Assembly: GCF_037450285.1 (NCBI RefSeq)
Contig: NZ_JAQISN010000006.1
Location: forward strand, 1-64,000
DNA length: 64,000 bases
Origin: Erwinia sp. SLM-02
GTDB taxonomy: Bacteria > Pseudomonadota > Gammaproteobacteria > Enterobacterales > Enterobacteriaceae
Direction of reading: 5' to 3'
In this document: positions 26,671 through 35,149 of the stretch, in pieces
Layout of the letters: each line of letters begins with the position of its first letter
Numbering within the stretch: the first letter of the stretch is position 1
Made by a program: the position numbers and the translations under genes
The notes under the pieces: generated by a model
The model's input: the letters and a program-made list of their open reading frames with translations, nothing else
Database searches by the model: none
Told to the model about the DNA's origin: nothing

Positions 26671-27231
26671 ATGATGAGGCTATGCCGTTGGTTAATCCTG
26701 TTACTACCCGCTGTCGCAATCGGGCAGGCTATCGCTGCCACGACAACCTACGGTGGCTTAATCGGAGGGGCGCTTAAATTTACGGGAACAGTGGTGGCTC
26801 TACCCTGTGCCATCGCGCCGGGAGATGAGCAGTTGGCGGTTGATTTTAAACAAATCGCGTTAAAGGATCTGATTAATGATAGAAAAACAAAGCCGATCCC
26901 TTTCGCCCTTCATCTGATTAACTGCAACTCGATTGTGTATAAATCGGTGACCATTACCTTTTCGGGTACTGAAAGTGTCCAGTTACCGAATCATTTAGTC
27001 ATTACCCCTGATGAGGCCGGGGATATGTCTGCCGTTGCGGTAGGCCTCCAGATGAAGAACGGCAGCCCAATAACGCTGAACAAGAGTACGCCGGCAATTG
27101 AGCTCTCTCAGAGCAGTATGACCCTCGATTTTTCTGCTTTTGTGGAAGGCGATACTGAGCAGTTGAAATCAGGGAAGGTCGCATTCGGGCCGTTTACCTC
27201 CGTAGCGCAATACATTTTAAATTATCAGTAA
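26671..27231 (+). CDS. fimbrial minor subunit
   Basis: 186 residues from ATG 26671 (a second ATG follows immediately), with AGGGAAGC upstream. The signal peptide ends near GQAIAA. The pilin pattern is GALKFTGTVVALPCAIA, LINCNS and the C-terminal strand SVAQYILNYQ. It is the last subunit gene of the operon, 11 bases after the adhesin, and 19 bases before the membrane glycosyltransferase gene. Confidence 0.87.
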   Translation: MMRLCRWLILLLPAVAIGQAIAATTTYGGLIGGALKFTGTVVALPCAIAPGDEQLAVDFKQIALKDLINDRKTKPIPFALHLINCNSIVYKSVTITFSGTESVQLPNHLVITPDEAGDMSAVAVGLQMKNGSPITLNKSTPAIELSQSSMTLDFSAFVEGDTEQLKSGKVAFGPFTSVAQYILNYQ

Positions 27232-27250
27232 GTAGAAAAGGCTTCGTTGT

Positions 27251-28960
27251 ATGTTAAATCCCCTCTCTTTACCCGGGCGTAAGGGGTTATGGCCGGGAAG
27301 ATATTGCGCGTTACGAAACACTCTGTACTTCCTGGTTTTCCTTTTTTTTGGGGCTGCACTGCACTGGTACCAGCCGAACATGGGGGGGAGCGGCCTGGCA
27401 ATACCCGTTAATATGATGGCGTGGATGACGGTTTGCGTCTTTATGGTCTTGCTTTCAGTATGGCCGCTAGCCCCCTATTCTTTGCGTTTCAGCACGGCAT
27501 CCCTCTGGTTTGGCTGTGGGTTAGCGATCCTGGTGCTGCTCTCCTTGTGTACAAAACCGATCTGGCGAGAAAACGCCGCGCTGACAACCATGGCCATGGT
27601 CGGCAGCATATTCTTTTATCTGGCGCTGCTTCAGCTCAGGATCCGGCGCGTTGACACCTGTTGGCTGGTAACGGCAATCGTTCTGGGGACTTTTTTGGAA
27701 TGTTTACTGTGCCTTGTACAGTACTTCCATTTGCCTGCCGCGCAGTGGTGGGAATTTTCAACGCTTCGATCGGCCAGACCTTACGGTATTTTTCAGCAGA
27801 TCAACGTACTGGCAAGTTTCGTGGCGACAGGCGTATCGGCCTTATTGTTTCTGGCATTCTCTTCTCCCTACCGAACCTTACTTTCACAGGGTCGGTTTGC
27901 CTTTTGGCATCGTGCAGGTTGTTTCTTCCTGTTTGCACTATTTGGTCTGGTTCTTCAGCTCTGTCAGTCTCAGATCGGCTACCTCGCTACCGCAATCGTC
28001 ATCATCTGCTTTTGCTGCTGGTTTCACCAACAGACACCCAGGCTGCTATGGATTATCGCTGCCATCCTCTCGGGAATAGTGCTTGGTAAGCTCATGCAGC
28101 TCCAGATGATGACCCCGGATATCAATCATCTACAAAGTACGCATATTCGCTGGGTGTATATTATCGACAGCCTGCGCATGTTTATTGAAAAACCGCTGCT
28201 GGGCTGGGGGGTAGGAGGATTCGAATACAGTTTCCTGCATCGTTTTGGCGGGGCCGAGACCTTTGTGTCACAGGGCGCGGCCGTTCATCCTCATAATGAA
28301 ATTCTGCTGTGGCTGGTTGAAGGCGGGAGCCTGGCTCTGCTGGCTATGGCCGCAATTATTTATGGTGGCGCCGTTATTGTTCGGGGAGCCTACCGACGTA
28401 AAAGGCTGCCTCTGCTGGCGATAGCCTTTCCGGTCCTGTTACATATGATGACCGAATACCCCATTTACCAGTCTGCTTCCCACTGGTTAATGCTCTTAAT
28501 CCTGCTGCGCTGTGTCGATAATCCCCGCCGTTATGTCAGGGTGTCGCCCGGCATCATATCCGGTGGGCGTATACTGGTCGGGGCAATCTCGGTGATATGC
28601 CTGATCCTGCTGGCGGGATCCTGGCAGCTTGAGGTCAGACTGACCCGGATTGAGCGTGAAGGGAGGCAGGCAGAGCTTTCAGCTCAGGCTCGTCCCTTAG
28701 GGGAACTATTGCTGAGCGATCGCTATCACTTTGACCAGCATATTGGCGATCTGCTGCATTTTAATCAGTCGGGTGATAACGCCTGGCTAATACACTTCGA
28801 ACACTGGGCGAGCCGTTATTCCAATGTTCACCCTGATGCAAATATCTATGATTCAAGAATAAATATCGCCCGGCAGCTTAATGACACCGGGCAGCAGATT
28901 AAGCTACGGGATCAGGCACGCTGGCTGTTCCCTCACGATCCGCGTTTTACCAGCCAGTAG
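27251..28960 (+). CDS. PglL-type O-oligosaccharyltransferase, linked to fimbriae
   Basis: 569 residues with 10-12 predicted membrane segments and a C-terminal soluble part of about 110 residues. Three motifs fit the PglL/Wzy_C family: RPYGIFQQIN (176-185), the large periplasmic-loop motif HPHNE (346-350), and TEYPIYQS (401-408), which resembles the EYPLWY motif seen in protein O-glycosylation ligases and not in WaaL. Such enzymes move a lipid-linked glycan onto Ser/Thr of exported proteins. The gene sits 19 bases after the last pilin gene on the same strand, so cotranscription is likely and pilin is the obvious candidate substrate. A Wzy-like polymerase or ligase role cannot be excluded. Confidence 0.75.
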   Translation: MLNPLSLPGRKGLWPGRYCALRNTLYFLVFLFFGAALHWYQPNMGGSGLAIPVNMMAWMTVCVFMVLLSVWPLAPYSLRFSTASLWFGCGLAILVLLSLCTKPIWRENAALTTMAMVGSIFFYLALLQLRIRRVDTCWLVTAIVLGTFLECLLCLVQYFHLPAAQWWEFSTLRSARPYGIFQQINVLASFVATGVSALLFLAFSSPYRTLLSQGRFAFWHRAGCFFLFALFGLVLQLCQSQIGYLATAIVIICFCCWFHQQTPRLLWIIAAILSGIVLGKLMQLQMMTPDINHLQSTHIRWVYIIDSLRMFIEKPLLGWGVGGFEYSFLHRFGGAETFVSQGAAVHPHNEILLWLVEGGSLALLAMAAIIYGGAVIVRGAYRRKRLPLLAIAFPVLLHMMTEYPIYQSASHWLMLLILLRCVDNPRRYVRVSPGIISGGRILVGAISVICLILLAGSWQLEVRLTRIEREGRQAELSAQARPLGELLLSDRYHFDQHIGDLLHFNQSGDNAWLIHFEHWASRYSNVHPDANIYDSRINIARQLNDTGQQIKLRDQARWLFPHDPRFTSQ

Positions 28961-28966
28961 TCGCTA

Positions 28967-30646
28967 TCAGTTAGCACTGCGGATTTCACCGTTAGTCATC
29001 CGCTGATTAACGGAGGCGTCAGCCGAGGTGGCGGAGAGCGTAGCATTAACCGTGGGCTTTAACGGTATATTCTGCTGCAGCAAAGCCTGACCGCTGAGAC
29101 GCAGGCTGCCTTTTCCCTGTGCCAGCGCTGGCCATCCCCAGTTCTGCAACAGACTGAACGCCACCTGACGCCCATTCAGGCTAAAGGATGTGGCTCTGTC
29201 TGGCTGCTGGCTGATGCTGGCCTTGCCTTCCAGCATGCCATCACCGCTGAATGCGCTCATTTCCGTGATATTAATATTGCCGTCGTCTGCGGCAAGGGTG
29301 AGCGACGGATGACGCAAATCAACGCGATTGAAGGTGGCTTCAGCCGCGTTCAGGCTGATATTACCCGCCCAGATACCCCACTGATGGCTGCGGGCCAGCA
29401 GCAGATTGCTGCCGGTTCCTTCCAGCGACGTCATCTGGAAAGGGAATGCCGGATCGATATCGATAATCAGATTGCGATTGGCGCTGAATTTCTTTATTTC
29501 AACGCTATCCAGCCAGCCCGGCAGCATTTGCATCCAGCGATCGCGCCAGGTTGAGGGGAGGGTGTATTCCAGACCGGCAATAACCACTTCATCCAGACTC
29601 AGCTTTTTATCGCTGCGGTTCCAGTTACCCTGTGCACGGATCAGGCCGTTAACCCAGCGTGAGCTGAACTGCGAAAGCTCAACGCCCTGCGGAGAAAAGT
29701 CCAGGTTGGCTATCGGGTCATCCAGCTGCAGGCTGCCGTTAACAAAACTGCTGGCGTTCATCGCCAGCGATCCGCCATCGCTCTGCCAGTCACCGTGGAT
29801 CAACGTCATATTTTTAAGGACTAAATCCAGATCGGTTACCGCCCAGTCGCGCCCTTCCAGCCGGGCATCGGTGACATCAACTCTGCCCAGTCGCACCTTA
29901 GGAAGGGACAGCAACGGCTGTAAAAAATCACTCAGCGTTTTATCACTTTGCAGACGAATGCTGTTCAGGCGCAGACTGGAAATCTGCCAGTTACCGGCCG
30001 CATCCCGGCGGGCATTCGCCGTTGCTGAACCGCGCGCGACATCCGCGCCCAGATTGCTAATCGTCCATTCCCGGCCCTTCACATTGCCTTCAATAAGCGC
30101 ATTAGCCGCCGGTATGCCATTCAGCACCAGCGATCCGGCACTGATCTGAAAGCTTGTCTGATAATCCGGGCGTTCAGCCGCCTGGGGCTGCCAGGGAATA
30201 ATGCCGCCATCCACCCGCTGGGCCTGTAATGACCAGCTATCCTGAGAGCGATTAAGCGCCATCTGACTCAGCTGGAGCCTGTCGGCCTGCAAAGAAACCG
30301 GTGGGCTGCCGTTATTCAGATTTAACGTTCCCTGGTTCAGCCGGATGCTGGAGAAATGAAGTGGGTTGCTGAATTGTTTGAGGCTCAGACCGAGGTCGAC
30401 GCGTTTGGCGACCAGCGTTGCGGGCTGACCATCGCGGCCAAAGGCAACGTTATCCAGCAGGAGGTGGCTGGGATTTGAAAAGTCGTGCTCAATTTTAGTC
30501 ATGGATAGCTGATAGGCGGTGTCATCGCTGATCTGGCGGCTAATCCATCCTGCACCCCACTGGGTTTGCAGCAGCACATAAAGGGCGACGATGGCCAGCA
30601 GCAGCACCAGCAGCAGCGTGAGCAGAACTTTTCCGAAAAACTTCAT
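28967..30646 (-). CDS. yicH: AsmA-family protein YicH
   Basis: 559 residues from the ATG at 30646, which has GGGATGG upstream (E. coli YicH 569). A single N-terminal membrane anchor (residues 5-26) is followed by a long periplasmic AsmA-like region of repeated beta strands. AsmA-like proteins are implicated in phospholipid transport between membranes; YicH itself is a minor, poorly defined member. It converges with the fimbrial operon, the stops being only 6 bases apart. Confidence 0.92.
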   Translation of the reverse strand: MKFFGKVLLTLLLVLLLAIVALYVLLQTQWGAGWISRQISDDTAYQLSMTKIEHDFSNPSHLLLDNVAFGRDGQPATLVAKRVDLGLSLKQFSNPLHFSSIRLNQGTLNLNNGSPPVSLQADRLQLSQMALNRSQDSWSLQAQRVDGGIIPWQPQAAERPDYQTSFQISAGSLVLNGIPAANALIEGNVKGREWTISNLGADVARGSATANARRDAAGNWQISSLRLNSIRLQSDKTLSDFLQPLLSLPKVRLGRVDVTDARLEGRDWAVTDLDLVLKNMTLIHGDWQSDGGSLAMNASSFVNGSLQLDDPIANLDFSPQGVELSQFSSRWVNGLIRAQGNWNRSDKKLSLDEVVIAGLEYTLPSTWRDRWMQMLPGWLDSVEIKKFSANRNLIIDIDPAFPFQMTSLEGTGSNLLLARSHQWGIWAGNISLNAAEATFNRVDLRHPSLTLAADDGNINITEMSAFSGDGMLEGKASISQQPDRATSFSLNGRQVAFSLLQNWGWPALAQGKGSLRLSGQALLQQNIPLKPTVNATLSATSADASVNQRMTNGEIRSAN

Positions 30647-30721
30647 GGCAACCATCCCGTGGAAAATCGGTAATGGCTTGTTATGCCTGATTTATCGCCA
30701 TTTCTCAACCGGGAAGGCAAT

Positions 30722-30748
30722 GACAGGGCGGAAATTATCCGCCCTGTC
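30722..30748 (-). terminator. stem-loop between xanP and yicH
   Basis: A perfect 11-bp inverted repeat (GACAGGGCGGA / TCCGCCCTGTC) with a 5-base loop lies 27 bases after the xanP stop. The T tract is poor, so it may be a partial terminator. Confidence 0.6.
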
Positions 30749-30774
30749 GGCGTACGGCTATGACCGCTGCGGAA

Positions 30775-32160
30775 TTATTTTTCCTGCGGGAACACCAGAT
30801 TCAGAACAATAGCAGTGATCCCGCCCGCCGCGATGCCGGAAGAGAGCAGGGTTTTCAGCCAGTCAGGGGCGAACTGCAGGATCAGTGGCTGCTGGGAGAC
30901 ACCGAGGCCCACCGCCAGCGACAGGGCAATAATCATAATTGCGCGGCGGTTTAGCGGCTCGCGTGACACGATGCGCACGCCGGAAGCGGCGATCGTACCG
31001 AACATAACAATCGTTGCGCCACCGAGTACCGGTTCAGGGATATGCTGCACGAAACCACTCACGGCGGGGAACAGGCCCAGCACAATCAGCATCAGCGCCA
31101 CAACAAAACCCACGTAGCGGCTGGCAACGCCGGTCAGCTGGATCACGCCGTTATTCTGCCCAAAGCAGGAGTTTGGAAAAGTATTAAACAGTGCGGATAC
31201 GCAGGAGTTAAGGCCGTTGGCCAGTACGCCGCCCTTCAGCCGCTTCATATACAGCGGGCCACTGACGGGCTGCTCCGAAACGTCTGAGGTGGCGGTAATG
31301 TCGCCAATGGTTTCCAGAGAGGTCACCATAAATACCAGCATCAGCGGAATCAGCAGATTCCAGTCGATACCCAGTCCGTAATAGAACGGCATCGGGATCG
31401 CCACCAGTGAGGTATTCGTTGGCGTTGTATCGGCCGGCAGCATGCCCAGCGCCCACGCCAGCAGATAGCCAACGGCCATGGCGATGACCAGCGAGGCAAC
31501 GCGCAGATAAGGATTACGCTGGCGATTCAGCAGAATAATGACCGCCAGAACGGCGCCGGCCAGCAGCAGATTTTTGGGTGCGCCGAAGGTATGGTCGTTC
31601 ATTGCTGCATAACCGCCGCCGATGGAGGTCAGACCGACCTGAATCAGCGACAGGCCAATAATCATCACCACAATACCGGAAACCAGCGGAGTAATAACCC
31701 GACGAGCCAGATGCAGAACGCGGGACAGGGCCATTTCCGTGCAGGAGGCGAGCATCAGCGTACCGAACAGGGCGGCCATCATGGTCGGGACATCAGCCCC
31801 GCCGTTTTTCAGCGCCAGCCCGCCCATAATCAGCGGCGAGACAAAGTTAAAGCTGGTCCCCTGAATAGACAGCAGTCCGGACCCTACCGGTCCCCAGGTT
31901 TTGATCTGCAGAATGGATGCCACGCCTGACGCAAACAGGGACATGCTGATGATGTGCTGCGTATCCTGTGCGGGTAAGCCGAGCGCCTGACAAATCAGCA
32001 TGGCTGGCGTGATAACCGCAACGAACATAGCCAGCAGGTGCTGACATGCGGCAAACAGCGTCTGAGGGAGCGGTGGGCGGTCTTCAAGACGGTAAATTAA
32101 CTCACTTTTGCTCACCGAAGCAGGTTGGCGAGCAGCGGCATCATGGGCATCAACGGACAT
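30775..32160 (-). CDS. xanP: xanthine permease XanP
   Basis: 461 residues (E. coli 463), a NAT/NCS2 nucleobase:proton symporter with 12-14 membrane segments. The family signature is visible in FGQNNGVIQLTGVASR near residue 330. It differs from E. coli XanP mainly at the N terminus and a few loops. It takes up xanthine across the inner membrane. A PurR-type operator lies upstream, consistent with control by purine supply. Confidence 0.96.
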   Translation of the reverse strand: MSVDAHDAAARQPASVSKSELIYRLEDRPPLPQTLFAACQHLLAMFVAVITPAMLICQALGLPAQDTQHIISMSLFASGVASILQIKTWGPVGSGLLSIQGTSFNFVSPLIMGGLALKNGGADVPTMMAALFGTLMLASCTEMALSRVLHLARRVITPLVSGIVVMIIGLSLIQVGLTSIGGGYAAMNDHTFGAPKNLLLAGAVLAVIILLNRQRNPYLRVASLVIAMAVGYLLAWALGMLPADTTPTNTSLVAIPMPFYYGLGIDWNLLIPLMLVFMVTSLETIGDITATSDVSEQPVSGPLYMKRLKGGVLANGLNSCVSALFNTFPNSCFGQNNGVIQLTGVASRYVGFVVALMLIVLGLFPAVSGFVQHIPEPVLGGATIVMFGTIAASGVRIVSREPLNRRAIMIIALSLAVGLGVSQQPLILQFAPDWLKTLLSSGIAAGGITAIVLNLVFPQEK

Positions 32161-32213
32161 GTTCAGGGTTCCAGGGGTAATAAAGTGGCGATTTTAATCT
32201 TCTGTCGTTGAAA

Positions 32214-32227
32214 AGCAAACGTTTGCT
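32214..32227. promoter_or_regulatory. PurR-type operator upstream of xanP
   Basis: AGCAAACGTTTGCT is a perfect 14-base palindrome matching the core of the PurR box (GCAAACGTTTGC). It lies 54 bases upstream of the xanP start. PurR with hypoxanthine or guanine would repress transport when purines are plentiful. Other LacI-family repressors have similar operators. Confidence 0.75.
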
Positions 32228-32272
32228 GATGACAGAATTCGATGAGGGTGCCGGTGGGTCAAAGCCGGTATT

Positions 32273-34354
32273 TCACGCGTTGGTATAGCGTTCGGTTTCA
32301 GGAAGCCAGCGTTCAATCAAGGCCTGCGCCTGCTGGGGATAGTGCTGGTGAATATGGCGAGCGACACGCTGAACTTCCGGGATCATCGCGCCATCGCGCA
32401 GCAGGTCGGCGACCTTGAATTCGGCACTGCCAGTCTGACGTGTGCCCAGCAGTTCACCCGGGCCGCGGATTTCGAGATCGCACTGGGCAATAACAAAGCC
32501 GTCATTGCTGTCGCGCAGAACCTGCAGGCGTTTTTGTGCCGTTTTGCTGAGCGGGGCTTTATACAGCAAGACGCAGTGAGAGGCGACCGCGCCGCGCCCG
32601 ACGCGCCCGCGCAGCTGGTGCAGCTGAGCCAGACCCAGACGTTCCGGGTTTTCAACAATCATCAGGCTGGCGTTGGGGACATCAACGCCAACCTCAATCA
32701 CAGTCGTGGCGATCAGCAACTGAATTTCACCGGCCTTAAATGCCTGCATCACGGCCTGTTTCTCTGCCGGTTTCATCCGTCCATGCACCAGGCCAACCTG
32801 CAATTCCGGCAGCGCCAGCTTCAGCTCTTCCCAGGTCGCTTCCGCCGCCTGCGCTTCCAGCAGCTCAGACTCCTCAATCAGGGTACATACCCAGTACGCC
32901 TGCCGGCCTTCGGTACTGCAGGCGCTTTTAACACGAGCGATAATATCTGCCCGGCGCGTATCCGGGATGGCTACGGTGGTCACGGGGGTTCTGCCCGGCG
33001 GCAGTTCATCAATGGTTGAGGTGTCGAGATCGGCATAAGCGGTCATCGCCAGGGTGCGAGGAATGGGCGTGGCGGTCATAATCAGCTGATGCGGATGGAA
33101 TCCCTGCTCTTCGCCTTTTTCCCACAGCGCCAGGCGCTGGTGGACGCCAAAGCGATGCTGTTCATCAATGATGACCAGCGCCAGGCCGTTAAACTGTACC
33201 TGCTCCTGAAATATCGCGTGCGTCCCGACAATCATCGACACCTGCCCGCTGGCAATCGCTTCCTGCTGGGCAAGACGAGCCTTACCTTTCTGTTTGCCAG
33301 CCAGCCAGCCAACCTCAATGCCCAGCGGAGCAAACCACTGGCGGAAGTTATTTGCATGCTGTTCAGCCAGCAGTTCAGTTGGCGCCATCAGCGCAACCTG
33401 TTTACCCCAGGCAATCACATTCAGTGCCGCCAGGGCCGCCACCAGCGTTTTACCGGAGCCAACATCACCCTGTACCAGGCGCATCATCGGATAATCTTTT
33501 GCGAGGTCCGCCTCTATCTCACGGCCAACGCGCTGTTGAGCGCCCGTAGGGCGAAACGGAAGCGCAGCCAGTAATTTATCGCTCAGCGCGTGGCGAGGCG
33601 CCATGGCAAGCGCGTGATAGCGCTGGGCTCCGGCGCGAACCGCCAGCATGCTGAGGTTGTGGGCCAGCAGCTCTTCCATTATCAACCGGCGCTGGGCAGG
33701 GTGCGTGCCGCTGTCGAGATCGGTCAGGGCGATGTCCGGCGGTGGACGGTGCAGCGTGCGTAGCGCTTCCGGTAGCCCAATCAGCCCCTGGCTCAGTTCC
33801 GGCGGCAGCAGTTCAGCGATGGCGCAGGTATCCAGCAGAGCCAGCGCCTGGTCGGTCAGGTTGCGCAGCGTAGCCTGACGAATACCCTCGGTGGTGGAGT
33901 AAACCGGCGTCAGCGTTTCCTGCAGCCCGGTGACACCCTGTTCTCCCTGAATCTTATATTCAGGATGAATGATTTCTGCCCCGCGCTGACCACGTTTGAT
34001 TTCGCCATAGGCCGTCACGCGTCGCCCGACGGCAAGGCTGTTTTTCATCCCGGCATTAAAGTTGAAGAAGCGCAGCGTCAGCACGCCGGTGCCATCGCTA
34101 ATCTGGCAGGTCAGCATGCGGCGGCGACCAAAGCTGATGTCGCAGTGCAGCACGTCACCTTCAACGGTGGCAAAGATGCCCGGTAGCAGATCGTTAATCG
34201 TATAGAGTTGGGTACGGTCTTCATAACGCATCGGGAGATGCAGCAGCAGATCCTGAACGGTAAGCAGGCCGATTTTAGCCAGCTTTGCTGCCTGACTGGC
34301 GCCCACGCCGGTGAGCGTGTTCAGCGGAATGGCATCCAGCAGGCGGCCCTGCAT
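32273..34354 (-). CDS. recG: ATP-dependent DNA helicase RecG
   Basis: 693 residues from the ATG at 34354, equal to E. coli. This start overlaps the trmH stop (TAATG); an upstream GTG would add 12 residues not in the family. An N-terminal wedge/OB domain is followed by SF2 helicase domains: Walker A GDVGSGKTLVA, DEQH box, and motif VI QLRGRVGRG. RecG reverses stalled forks and processes Holliday junctions. Confidence 0.98.
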   Translation of the reverse strand: MQGRLLDAIPLNTLTGVGASQAAKLAKIGLLTVQDLLLHLPMRYEDRTQLYTINDLLPGIFATVEGDVLHCDISFGRRRMLTCQISDGTGVLTLRFFNFNAGMKNSLAVGRRVTAYGEIKRGQRGAEIIHPEYKIQGEQGVTGLQETLTPVYSTTEGIRQATLRNLTDQALALLDTCAIAELLPPELSQGLIGLPEALRTLHRPPPDIALTDLDSGTHPAQRRLIMEELLAHNLSMLAVRAGAQRYHALAMAPRHALSDKLLAALPFRPTGAQQRVGREIEADLAKDYPMMRLVQGDVGSGKTLVAALAALNVIAWGKQVALMAPTELLAEQHANNFRQWFAPLGIEVGWLAGKQKGKARLAQQEAIASGQVSMIVGTHAIFQEQVQFNGLALVIIDEQHRFGVHQRLALWEKGEEQGFHPHQLIMTATPIPRTLAMTAYADLDTSTIDELPPGRTPVTTVAIPDTRRADIIARVKSACSTEGRQAYWVCTLIEESELLEAQAAEATWEELKLALPELQVGLVHGRMKPAEKQAVMQAFKAGEIQLLIATTVIEVGVDVPNASLMIVENPERLGLAQLHQLRGRVGRGAVASHCVLLYKAPLSKTAQKRLQVLRDSNDGFVIAQCDLEIRGPGELLGTRQTGSAEFKVADLLRDGAMIPEVQRVARHIHQHYPQQAQALIERWLPETERYTNA

Positions 34355-35049
34355 TATTTCATCGCCTTTGACTGCATGGTTGCCCACCACTCCGGGTCCG
34401 CTTCCACTTCGCCACGGTTGTTGATAATGGGGTAGGGCAAACCTTTCTGCTTCGCGACCCGCGCCAGGACCGGATAGCCGCCTTCAAACAGCAGACGCTG
34501 CTGCTCGGCGTAAGGCAGGGTGCTTTCATGGCGCCGGTACATGCCTGCATTCTGGCGCTGACGCTGAGCCTCGTACAGGATCAGTGCCGATGCCACGGAG
34601 ACGTTCAGCGACTGCACCATACCAATCATTGGAATGATGATATCCTGGTCGGCAAGCTCCAGTGCTTCCTGGGTGATACCGGTTTTTTCCTGACCCATCA
34701 AAATACAGGTGGGGCGGGTATAATCGATTTCACGAAAATCGACGGCTTTATCCGACAGGTTGGTGGCCAGAATTTGCATATCCTGGCTTTTGAGATGCTG
34801 CACGGCTTCAGAAATGGTTCGGTGAGTTTTTACCTGTACCCAGCTGTTGCTACCGGCAGCAGATGACACCATGGTGCGCATACGGCTCCCGGGCCAGACG
34901 GCATGCACTTCATGCACGCCGACGGCATCGGCAGTTCGGATCACCGCAGAAACGTTATGGGGTTTATGAACCTGCTCCATACAGACCGTCAGATCGTGCT
35001 GGCGCGCGGCAAGCATCTCACGGATACGGGCATAACGTTGTGCATTCAT
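34354..35049 (-). CDS. trmH: tRNA (guanosine-18-2'-O)-methyltransferase
   Basis: 231 residues (E. coli 229). SPOUT-class motifs are KPHNVSAVIRTADAVG (motif 1 with its catalytic Arg), LMGQEKTGIT (motif 2) and IPMIGMVQSLNVSVA (motif 3, the knot). It methylates G18 in the tRNA D-loop using SAM. Part of the gmk-rpoZ-spoT-trmH-recG operon, and coupled to recG by a one-base overlap. Confidence 0.97.
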   Translation of the reverse strand: MNAQRYARIREMLAARQHDLTVCMEQVHKPHNVSAVIRTADAVGVHEVHAVWPGSRMRTMVSSAAGSNSWVQVKTHRTISEAVQHLKSQDMQILATNLSDKAVDFREIDYTRPTCILMGQEKTGITQEALELADQDIIIPMIGMVQSLNVSVASALILYEAQRQRQNAGMYRRHESTLPYAEQQRLLFEGGYPVLARVAKQKGLPYPIINNRGEVEADPEWWATMQSKAMK

Positions 35050-35117
35050 GCGAAGAATAACTCCCTGAAAATGGTAATTCCGTCGCGGTACGATAAATCG
35101 ACGATCGGGTGAAAGGC

Positions 35118-35148
35118 GACTAAAGCGGAGCCGTACTCCGCTTTAGTC
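35118..35148 (-). repeat. stem-loop between spoT and trmH
   Basis: A perfect 13-bp inverted repeat (GACTAAAGCGGAG / CTCCGCTTTAGTC) with a 5-base loop lies right after the spoT stop. There is no T tract. Inside the operon it may act as a processing or stability element or a weak terminator. Confidence 0.7.
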
Positions 35149-35149
35149 C

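Noticed and set aside
27251..28960. Calling the last fimbrial-operon gene waaL or wzy
   Set aside because: The EYP-type motif and QxN motif favour the PglL branch, and the location is far from the LPS core and O-antigen genes. The alternative is still noted in the feature.
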